The position numbers and the translations under genes are program-made. Under the pieces are notes generated by a model. It searched no databases. It was given only the letters and a program-made list of their open reading frames with translations, and was not told where the DNA came from. This document shows, one piece after another, positions 15,051-20,817 of a stretch of 20,817 nucleotides of DNA. Origin of the DNA: Paracoccaceae bacterium (GTDB lineage: Bacteria; Pseudomonadota; Alphaproteobacteria; Rhodobacterales; Rhodobacteraceae); assembly GCA_020832725.1 (NCBI GenBank), contig JAFIEC010000408.1:1-20817 (forward strand), written 5' to 3'. Position 1 is the first letter of the stretch. Each line of letters begins with the position of its first letter.

Positions 15051-16094
15051 TCAGGACGCATCGTCCTTGCGGTGGGCATAGGTGTCGTCAAAGCGTGACC
15101 GGATGTACTCGCCGGCCTCGATCGGGGCATAGCGGGGCGGGTTCTGCGGGCTCTGGCAGGAGGGCAGGACCTCGATCATCTCGCGGCTGTTGACCCCGAA
15201 GAAGAACGGGATTGAATAGCGTCGCCGCCCCGAGGAATTGATCGCCCGGTGCATGGTCGAGCGGAAATAATCGTTCGTCCAGCGGGCCATGAGATCGCCG
15301 ACATTGACGATGAACGCTCCCGGCACGGGCGGGGCCATGATCCACTTGCCCGCCGGGTTGAGCACCTGAAGCGCCGGCACATCGTCGGTGTAGAGCATCG
15401 TGAAGCATTCATAATCGGAATGCGCGCCGATGCCGATCTGACGCTCATCGATCGCGCCATCCTGGCTGGGATAGTGGAGTACCCGCATGTGGGCCATGGG
15501 CTTGGTGATGCGGGCGGCAAAGAAATCCTCGGGCAGTTCAAGCGCCAGCGCGAAGGCCTGGAAGATACGCTCGCCAAAGGCACGGGTCTCGGCGTGATAC
15601 GCCAGCAAAGCCTCGCGGAAACCCGGCAGGCCCTCGGGCCACTGGTTGGGGGCATAGCCGAACACGCCCGCCTGCACGTCCGGGTCGCTCTCGTCGAGAT
15701 CGAGGGCAAGATCGAAGCCCTCGTGCAGATCGCCCTTGTTGGCCGGGTCGGTGTTCTCGCCCAGAAGGGGTGTATAGCCGCGCATCGCGTCGGATTTCTC
15801 GACGCTGACGGCGTTCTTGCGATCGGCCGGCAGGTCGAAGAAGGCATGTGCTGCGGCAAAGGTCTCGGCGATCACCTTCTCGGGCACGCCGTGACCTGCC
15901 GCATAGAAAAATCCCACCTCGGTGCAGGCCTTGCGCACGGCCTCGCCAACGGCGGCGCGCGCGCTGGCGTCCGTGCCCGTCATCGCGGAGAAATCCACCA
16001 GCGGGATCGAATCAAAGGACGTCGGCTCGGCATCGAGGCCCGACGCGAAGAACGCGCGCGGGCCGTTGCCCGTCATTACAGTGGTCATTGTCAT
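15051..16094 (-). CDS. 2-oxoglutarate/Fe(II) oxygenase, isopenicillin N synthase family (candidate thymine hydroxylase)
   Basis: A 347-residue cytosolic non-heme iron oxygenase. The N-terminal domain (about 30-150) has the family pattern IPLVDFSAM and GFFYAAGHGV. The jelly-roll core carries the iron triad H225-x-D227 (AHSDYE) and H282 (STMHRA), plus the 2-oxoglutarate-binding RxS at R292-S294 (RRYSIPFFF). It is therefore 2-oxoglutarate-dependent rather than a true isopenicillin synthase. An AAGGG 7 nt before the ATG at 16094 fixes the start. It heads the importer-deaminase run. Fungal thymine 7-hydroxylase belongs to this superfamily, and thymine would be the product of the proposed codA reaction. 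That link is context only. Other purine or pyrimidine derivatives remain possible. Confidence 0.87.
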   Translation of the reverse strand: MTMTTVMTGNGPRAFFASGLDAEPTSFDSIPLVDFSAMTGTDASARAAVGEAVRKACTEVGFFYAAGHGVPEKVIAETFAAAHAFFDLPADRKNAVSVEKSDAMRGYTPLLGENTDPANKGDLHEGFDLALDLDESDPDVQAGVFGYAPNQWPEGLPGFREALLAYHAETRAFGERIFQAFALALELPEDFFAARITKPMAHMRVLHYPSQDGAIDERQIGIGAHSDYECFTMLYTDDVPALQVLNPAGKWIMAPPVPGAFIVNVGDLMARWTNDYFRSTMHRAINSSGRRRYSIPFFFGVNSREMIEVLPSCQSPQNPPRYAPIEAGEYIRSRFDDTYAHRKDDAS

Positions 16095-16278
16095 TGATCG
16101 TCCCTTCCGGTGCAGCATTTCCGGCGCCTGTGTGGCCGAACCGCCGTGCCGGGCCGCGCCGCACACGCGCACCCGTCACAAAGCCGACACGACCATGCCA
16201 CCCGGTATCCTCTGGTCCGGGGGCGTGCCAGATCGGCCATCCCACGCACGGGGACACACGCCCAAACGCCTTAAATCA

Positions 16279-16303
16279 AGGCAGGTATATCCCCAACCTG
16301 CCT
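16279..16303. promoter_or_regulatory. Perfect 8-bp inverted repeat, candidate operator
   Basis: AGGCAGGT (16279-16286) and its exact reverse complement ACCTGCCT (16296-16303) flank a 9-bp AT-containing spacer. The centre-to-centre distance of 17 bp suits a dimeric helix-turn-helix regulator. It lies about 185 bp upstream of the oxygenase start and about 170 bp upstream of the cyclase start. Without a regulator gene nearby, the binding protein is unknown. Confidence 0.45.
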
Positions 16304-16411
16304 CATGATCCAGCAGAACTGGAACCAGCTTTCCGCGCGAGATCCCTATCCGCGCACAGTTGGCAGGTGGAATCGGTTTGCACATGCGCCAGCACAGGGG
16401 CATGGTGCAGC

Positions 16412-16424
16412 TATCATGTTGATA
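16412..16424. repeat. TATCA-TGT-TGATA palindrome upstream of diguanylate cyclase
   Basis: A perfect 5-bp inverted repeat with a 3-bp spacer lies about 50 bp before the cyclase start codon, in an AT-rich patch inside GC-rich DNA. The position would suit an operator or a -10-region element. No matching second copy was seen nearby. Confidence 0.25.
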
Positions 16425-16474
16425 CGAAAACCGGCGGCACCTTGTTCCCCGGAGAGTATGGTGAGGCAAAGTCG

Positions 16475-18079
16475 GTGATCCAGAGCGGCTGCACCGCATT
16501 CGCGCCCTTCGGGGCGATGACCTTCTTCGCTCTGGTCCTGCTTGCCATTCTGGCGCTCTATCTTGCGTGGATACGCCAGAGCGCGCCGTTTCTGGGCAAG
16601 CGCTATTTCATGATCACCGTAGGCGGCCTGATCTGGTGGCTGGCCTTCGTGACCCTGGAGCTGTGGTTTCTCGAACCCGCGTGCAAGATCCTTGCCGCGC
16701 GGCTGGCATATCCCGGCATTGCTGTCGTCCCGCCTGCCTGGGTGTTGTTCGTCTATTGCTATGCGCTGGGGCGGACCGACCGGCTGGGCGCGGGACGCAT
16801 CGCACTGGTGTTCGGGGGCTCGGTGCTGATCTCTGCGGCGGTCCTGTCGAACCCGTGGCACGAATTGTTCTATGGCCCCGGGACCGGCCCCGTCTCGGAT
16901 GAGCCGGGCAGCCCGATCCGGTATGAATACGGGCCCCTGTTCCTGGCCTCGGCGACATGGCTCTATCTGTGGCTGATGGCCGGTGTGGGGATGCTGGTGG
17001 TCGGGGCATTTCGCACGCGCGAGCTGTATCGCCCGCATTTCCTGCTGCTGTTTGTCCTCACGCTCGTACCCATCGCGGGCAACGTGGCGCATCTGCTGCT
17101 GGGCTTCAGCCTGGGTGATTTCGACCCCACACCCTTTCTGTTCGCCTGCGCGCTGCTGGTCTATTCCTGGGTGATCTCGACCGAGCAACTCTTCGACCTT
17201 GGCGCGCGTGCGCGGGATGTGATCTTCCGCCAGTTGCGCAACCCGGTCGTGATCGTGGATTCAGGCGGGCGGCTGGCCGGGGCCAACCCCCCGGCGCGGG
17301 AGTTGTTCGGCCTCGAGGGCGGGGTCCTGCCGCGCGCGCTCGTGGAGCTGGAGCGAAAGCTGCGCGGGGGGGCACTGCGCCCCGAAGACAGCCGGACCAT
17401 CGCCATCGCCGGCCGATCATGGGAGGTACAGAGCACCGCCATCGACCAGCCGGTGGCGGGCATGGGCGGGCCGCTGGGCCGGGTGCTGATGCTGGTGGAT
17501 GTCACCGAAATGGTGCAACGCCAGCAGATGCTGCAGGCGCGGCTCGAATCCCTTCTCGAGCGCTACAACGAGGCCGAACGCGCCGCGCGGCAGGACAGCC
17601 TGACCGGGCTGCTCAACCGCAGCGGGCTGGCCGATGCCTTCGACACGGCCCTAGCCGAATCCGGGGCGCGGGGCCTTGCATTGGCGGTGATCGACCTCGA
17701 CCGTTTCAAGGATGTCAACGACACCCACGGCCATGGCGCGGGGGACCGGGTGCTCGTGGCCTTTGCCGAGGCCCTGAAAAGCGGGTTCCGGCTCGAGGAT
17801 CTGACCTTCCGCATCGGTGGCGAGGAATTCGTGGTGCTCGCTCCGGGCCTGTCGCCCGGTCGCCTTGCCGGGCGGCTGGACACGGTTCGCGATGCGCTGG
17901 CCCTGCGCGAAGTCCTGCCGGCAGAGCCGGGATACCGGATCGGGTTCTCTGCCGGGGTGGTGGCAATCCCGAGGGAGGCCGCGACGCTGGAGGAAGCGCT
18001 GGAACGTGCCGATGCACGTCTCTACGAGGCCAAGCGCGCCGGGCGCGGACGCACCCACAGCCACGGTGCCGTGGCCTGA
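16475..18079 (+). CDS. Membrane diguanylate cyclase: 7TM sensor, PAS, GGDEF
   Basis: A 534-residue inner-membrane enzyme that makes cyclic di-GMP from two GTP. Residues 12-235 hold about seven hydrophobic spans resembling the histidine-kinase N-terminal 7TM sensor. A PAS-like domain follows (about 250-345, beginning IFRQLRNPVVIVD), then a short coiled segment (347-372) and the GGDEF domain (374-530). The catalytic motif is GGEEF (448-452), an active variant, with metal-binding D407 and the opening DSLTGLLNR. An inhibitory-site RLED (439-442) sits exactly five residues before GGEEF, so product feedback is expected. No EAL or HD-GYP domain is present. I chose GTG 16475 because GAGG lies 8 nt upstream; ATG 16517 is possible but has poor spacing. 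Its stop is 3 bp from the convergent M42 gene. Confidence 0.88.
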   Translation: MIQSGCTAFAPFGAMTFFALVLLAILALYLAWIRQSAPFLGKRYFMITVGGLIWWLAFVTLELWFLEPACKILAARLAYPGIAVVPPAWVLFVYCYALGRTDRLGAGRIALVFGGSVLISAAVLSNPWHELFYGPGTGPVSDEPGSPIRYEYGPLFLASATWLYLWLMAGVGMLVVGAFRTRELYRPHFLLLFVLTLVPIAGNVAHLLLGFSLGDFDPTPFLFACALLVYSWVISTEQLFDLGARARDVIFRQLRNPVVIVDSGGRLAGANPPARELFGLEGGVLPRALVELERKLRGGALRPEDSRTIAIAGRSWEVQSTAIDQPVAGMGGPLGRVLMLVDVTEMVQRQQMLQARLESLLERYNEAERAARQDSLTGLLNRSGLADAFDTALAESGARGLALAVIDLDRFKDVNDTHGHGAGDRVLVAFAEALKSGFRLEDLTFRIGGEEFVVLAPGLSPGRLAGRLDTVRDALALREVLPAEPGYRIGFSAGVVAIPREAATLEEALERADARLYEAKRAGRGRTHSHGAVA

Positions 18080-18082
18080 GCG

Positions 18083-19297
18083 CTATTTCGGCCCGCTGTC
18101 GGAGCGCAGGCTCTGTCGCGCGGGCACAAGCGGCTGGTCGGTAAAGCCCGACAATCCGCCCACAGGTGCTGCGTCGCGGACGATTTCCACCTCGGACAGC
18201 CCATAGGCCACAAGAAGCTCGGACAGGGAGCGCAGCGCGTGCATGTGGATACGCTCGTATCCGTGGCTTGCGTCCACGCCGAAGGTAACGAGCGCCGTGC
18301 GCACATCCGCCCCCGCCTCGATGGCCGAGGCGCTGTCGGAGCGATAATAGCGGAACACGTCCTTGCGGAACATGATCTCGTGGCGACGGCACAGGTCGAC
18401 CAGCTTGCGGGTCAGGTGAAAGTCGAACGGGCCGGACTGATCGGCCATGGAGACCGTGACCCCGAATTCCGAGGAATTCTGCCCTGGGGCGGATGTTCCG
18501 TTGTCGACCGTGACCATCGAGGCGATGTCGGGCAGCAGGACAGCCGCAGCGCCGTGGCCCACTTCCTCGGCGATGGTGAACAGCCAGAACAGGTCCACCG
18601 GCGGGCGGCGGCCCGAGCGCAGCAGCGTGCGCAGCGCCGCCAGCATCAGCGCGACGCCCGCCTTGTTGTCGAGATGACGCGAGACGATGAAGCCGTTGTC
18701 CAGGAATTCCGGCTGCGGGTCGATGGCCACCGTATCGCCCACCTCGATGCCGAGGCGCTCCAGCTCGGCCCGATTGCGCGCCAGCGCATCCACCCGCAAC
18801 TCCACGTGGTCCCATCCTATGGGGGCGTCGTCCACCCCGTCGCCAAAGGCATGGCCGGATGCCTTCTGCGGCAGGATGGTGCCGCGGAACGTGCCCCGTT
18901 CGGAGAAGACGGTGACGCGCGCGCCTTCGGCAAAGCGGGCCGACCAGGTCCCGATGGGCACCATGGCCAGGCGCCCGTTGTCCTTGAGCATGCGCACCTG
19001 AGCGCCCAGCGTGTCGAGATGCGACACGATCGCGCGCGCGCCCCTGGGGCTGTCGCCCGGCAGACGGGCGCGCACCGCGCCGCGGCGGGTCAGGTCAAAG
19101 GCCACGCCCATCGCCTCCAGCTCTCCGCAGACATGGCGCACGACGGTATCGGTATAGCCCGTGGGGCTGGGAATCGCGAGCAGGGCTGCCAATTGCTCGC
19201 GCAGGTAATCGATGTCGATATACAGCCGCTCGTCCTGCCCGACGGGCATTGCGCTGGCGGGTGTCGTGGCGGCTTTGCGTACGGGGGGGGGCGTCAC
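18083..19297 (-). CDS. NAGGN osmoprotectant system M42-family peptidase
   Basis: A 404-residue di-metal hydrolase of the M42 glutamyl-aminopeptidase type, in the subgroup found beside N-acetylglutaminylglutamine (NAGGN) synthesis genes. Metal and catalytic residues appear in order and at M42 spacing: H93 (SHLD), D210 (RHLDNKAG), E244-E245 (IAEEVGHG), D265 (VTVDNGTS) and H345 (DASHGYER). Its task in the osmolyte system is not established; turnover of NAGGN or of related dipeptides is plausible. The GTG at 19297 overlaps the synthetase stop (GTGA) and has an AGGAG 8 nt upstream. A run of nine C follows codon 2. Met17 is an alternative start downstream of that tract. Confidence 0.87.
   Translation of the reverse strand: MTPPPVRKAATTPASAMPVGQDERLYIDIDYLREQLAALLAIPSPTGYTDTVVRHVCGELEAMGVAFDLTRRGAVRARLPGDSPRGARAIVSHLDTLGAQVRMLKDNGRLAMVPIGTWSARFAEGARVTVFSERGTFRGTILPQKASGHAFGDGVDDAPIGWDHVELRVDALARNRAELERLGIEVGDTVAIDPQPEFLDNGFIVSRHLDNKAGVALMLAALRTLLRSGRRPPVDLFWLFTIAEEVGHGAAAVLLPDIASMVTVDNGTSAPGQNSSEFGVTVSMADQSGPFDFHLTRKLVDLCRRHEIMFRKDVFRYYRSDSASAIEAGADVRTALVTFGVDASHGYERIHMHALRSLSELLVAYGLSEVEIVRDAAPVGGLSGFTDQPLVPARQSLRSDSGPK
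19283..19291 (-). repeat. C9 homopolymer (G9 on plus strand) after the M42 peptidase start codon
   Basis: Nine identical bases encode Pro3-Pro5 of the M42 peptidase, immediately after GTG ACG. A one-base change would shift the frame from the GTG start while leaving the Met17 start usable. It could be a slippage site or merely a spot prone to sequencing error. Confidence 0.7.
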
Positions 19298-20817
19298 GTG
19301 GGCGTCTCCTGTCGCGTGGGTGCCTGTCCGGGGCCGTGGGAGTCGCGGGAATGCCGCGCGGCCGAGCGTGCCCGCTCCTCCTCTGCCCGGGCCGAAAGCG
19401 GAAACAGCAGGTCGATGAAGCGCTCTGCCGTGGGGCGCGGTTCGTGATTGGCCAGCCCGGGCCGCTCGTTGGCCTCGATGAACACATGCTCGGGCCGCTC
19501 CGGGGAATGGATCATCAGGTCGATCCCGGTGACGGGGATGTCGATGGCGCGGGCCGCCCGCAGGGCGGCCTGCACCAGTTCGGGGTGCCCGTCGTCGGTG
19601 CCATCGACGATGGTGCCGCCCGTGTGCAGATTGGCCGCACGCCGCACCTGCACCTCGCGCCCCGCCTCGGGAATGTCGTCCCAGTCCAGCCCGGCCGCCG
19701 CCAGGCATCGCTCGGTCTCGGCATCGACGGGGATGCGGCTTTCGCCACCTGTCGCCGCGGCGCGACGCCGGCTTTGCGACTCGATCAGGGCGCGGGCCGT
19801 GGTGACGCCGTCACCGACGATATAGGCGGGCTTGCGGATGGCCGCCGCGACCACTGCGCCGTCAATCACCACAAGGCGCAGGTCAGTACCCTCGAAATGG
19901 GCCTCGACCACGATATCGGGGCAGAAGGCGCGCGCGCGCTCCACCGCCTCCTCCACCTCCTGGGGGTTGCCCAGCCCGACCGCCACGCCCTGTCCCTGCT
20001 CGCCGCGGGCGGGCTTGACCACGACGCTGCCATGCCGCTTCAGCAGGGCCATGCGGGCCTCCGGGGTGTCGGCCCCCGCCTCCTCGGGCACGGCGACCCC
20101 CGCTGCGGCCACGATACGGCGGGTCACACGCTTGTCATCGCAGATCGCCACCGCCACACCCGATGTAAGTTGCGACAGCGACTCCCGGCACAGGACCTGC
20201 CGGCCGCCATAGGTCAGCCGGAAAAAGCCGCCCTCGGCATCCACCACATCGACGCCGATGCCACGCCTGCGCGCCTCCTCGGTGATGATGCGGCCATAGG
20301 GGTTGAGCGCCTCCTCGGGTCGTTCGCCCACGAAAAGCTGCTCGTTGATGCGGTTGCGCCGCTTGACCGCGAAGACCTGGACCTTGCGAAAACCCAGCTT
20401 CTCGTAGAGCGCCGTGGCCGAGGCGTTGTCATGCAGGACCGACAGGTCCATGTAGGCCGCGCCGCGCGCCTGGAACTGCTCGGCCAGCCTGCGGACCAGC
20501 GCCTCGCCCACACCCGGATGCGGCGTGCGCGGGCTGACCGCCAGGCACCAGAGCGACGACCCGCGCTCGGGGTCGGCGAAGGCGCGGGCGTGATCCACAC
20601 CCATCACCGATCCGATGATCTCTCCGGTCTCGGCGTCCTCGGCCACCAGCACCGTCAGCACCCGCGCATCCCGGCCCGACCAGAAGAACTCGGGCGGCAC
20701 GGGCACCATGTTGCGCTCGGCATAGATCACGTTGACCGCATCGGCATCGGCTGCGCTCACCAGCCGCCGCACCGTGAACGATTGCCGCCGCCTGCGCGCC
20801 TCCTCGGTGATGATGCG
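19294..20817 (-). CDS. ngg: N-acetylglutaminylglutamine synthetase (GNAT + ATP-grasp), N-terminus cut off by window edge
   Basis: The frame is open from base 20817 to the stop at 19296-19294, giving 507 visible residues; the true start lies outside. In visible numbering, a GNAT acetyltransferase domain spans about 16-155 (acetyl-CoA loop HPGVGEALVRRL near 100-110; LHDNASATALYEKLGF near 128-143). A cyanophycin-synthetase-like ATP-grasp domain spans about 205-465 (VVVKPARGEQGQG near 265-277; VFIEANERPGLANHE near 445-459). This fusion makes the N-acetylated glutamine dipeptide accumulated under osmotic stress. The amidotransferase partner (asnO-like) usually lies just upstream, beyond this edge. 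A start at GTG 20772 would delete only 15 visible residues, but family members carry a longer N-terminal part, so I treat it as truncated. The first visible residues are suspicious (see the 29-bp repeat). Confidence 0.88.
   Translation of the reverse strand, partial: RIITEEARRRRQSFTVRRLVSAADADAVNVIYAERNMVPVPPEFFWSGRDARVLTVLVAEDAETGEIIGSVMGVDHARAFADPERGSSLWCLAVSPRTPHPGVGEALVRRLAEQFQARGAAYMDLSVLHDNASATALYEKLGFRKVQVFAVKRRNRINEQLFVGERPEEALNPYGRIITEEARRRGIGVDVVDAEGGFFRLTYGGRQVLCRESLSQLTSGVAVAICDDKRVTRRIVAAAGVAVPEEAGADTPEARMALLKRHGSVVVKPARGEQGQGVAVGLGNPQEVEEAVERARAFCPDIVVEAHFEGTDLRLVVIDGAVVAAAIRKPAYIVGDGVTTARALIESQSRRRAAATGGESRIPVDAETERCLAAAGLDWDDIPEAGREVQVRRAANLHTGGTIVDGTDDGHPELVQAALRAARAIDIPVTGIDLMIHSPERPEHVFIEANERPGLANHEPRPTAERFIDLLFPLSARAEEERARSAARHSRDSHGPGQAPTRQETPT
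20264..20292. repeat. 29-bp exact direct repeat, copy 1 (inside ngg)
   Basis: This copy lies in the middle of ngg, where it encodes RIITEEARRR in the conserved linker before the ATP-grasp domain. It is identical over 29 bases to 20789-20817, 525 bp away, an exact multiple of three. The match ends at the preceding base (A here, C in the other copy). Confidence 0.85.
20789..20817. repeat. 29-bp exact direct repeat, copy 2 (ends at last base of window)
   Basis: The second copy stops exactly on the final base, in the same reading frame, so the visible N-terminus of ngg also reads RIITEEARRR before RQSFTVRRL. The match cannot be followed further. It is either a genuine internal duplication or an assembly-graph end overlap. 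Confidence 0.85.

Larger units (their letters stand above)
16095..16474. promoter_or_regulatory. Divergent regulatory region between the oxygenase operon and the diguanylate cyclase
   Basis: This 380-bp stretch has no convincing gene and separates two divergent transcripts. Its centre is locally less GC-rich (around 16266-16300) and carries a perfect inverted repeat at 16279-16303. A small palindrome lies at 16412-16424 near the cyclase start, and a weak GCGCG/CGCGC repeat at 16335-16355. I cannot assign -35 and -10 boxes with confidence on either strand. Confidence 0.5.

Noticed and set aside
16095..16474. Extending the diguanylate cyclase N-terminus through the intergenic region in the open frame that starts far upstream
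   Set aside because: The extended part antisenses the oxygenase gene, is Arg/Pro-rich and lacks a ribosome-binding site; the GTG at 16475 has a good one just before the first membrane span.

Overview
The window is GC-rich and tightly packed, with short or overlapping gene junctions, GTG starts and a coding style typical of alphaproteobacteria. Gene content (BMP-type nucleobase importer, N-acetylglutaminylglutamine osmolyte genes, CybB-type cytochrome, and a CodA variant of a kind I recall from Rhodobacter sphaeroides) points to the Rhodobacterales. That is an inference from gene content, not a phylogenetic placement. I see no tRNA, rRNA, CRISPR array, transposase or phage gene.

Layout. (1) 1-893, minus strand: a CybB-type cytochrome b561 followed by an unidentified membrane protein that runs off the left edge. 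(2) 1098-4345, plus strand: three tightly coupled membrane genes, namely a CDP-alcohol phosphatidyltransferase, an alkaline-phosphatase-superfamily (sulfatase / LTA-synthase-like) membrane enzyme and an LPG-synthase-TM (UPF0104) protein. A GT-B glycosyltransferase converges on them at 4362-5420. Together they suggest synthesis or modification of an envelope lipid or glycolipid, with unknown product. (3) 5435-16094, minus strand: nine genes read in one direction. In transcription order these are a 2-oxoglutarate/Fe(II) oxygenase of the isopenicillin-N-synthase family, a complete BMP-type nucleobase/nucleoside ABC importer (binding protein, double ATPase, two permeases), a CodA-family cytosine deaminase, and a complete NMT1/THI5-type ABC importer (Tat-exported binding protein, ATPase, permease fused in tandem). 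(4) 16095-16474: a 380-bp divergent regulatory region with a perfect 8-bp inverted repeat. (5) 16475-18079, plus strand: a membrane-anchored 7TM-PAS-GGDEF diguanylate cyclase with an intact c-di-GMP feedback site. (6) 18083-20817, minus strand: two genes of the NAGGN osmoprotectant trio, an M42-family peptidase and N-acetylglutaminylglutamine synthetase, the latter cut by the right edge.

How the genes fit together. The most interesting block is region 3. The deaminase has every catalytic residue of E. coli CodA, but carries Cys where CodA has Asp314, the residue known to discriminate against a 5-substituent. That predicts deamination of 5-methylcytosine to thymine. The same gene run encodes an oxygenase from the family that contains fungal thymine 7-hydroxylase, plus two importers suited to pyrimidine-like substrates. 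I propose a salvage or catabolic route: import 5-methylcytosine, deaminate it to thymine, then oxidise the methyl group. The deaminase step is fairly well supported by the residue pattern. The oxygenase step and the importer substrates are inferred only from context.

Smaller signals are a bulged hairpin just upstream of codA, a candidate promoter that would uncouple the THI5-type importer from codA, a C9 tract right after the start codon of the M42 peptidase, and an exact 29-bp in-frame duplication whose second copy ends on the last base of the window (possible assembly artefact).
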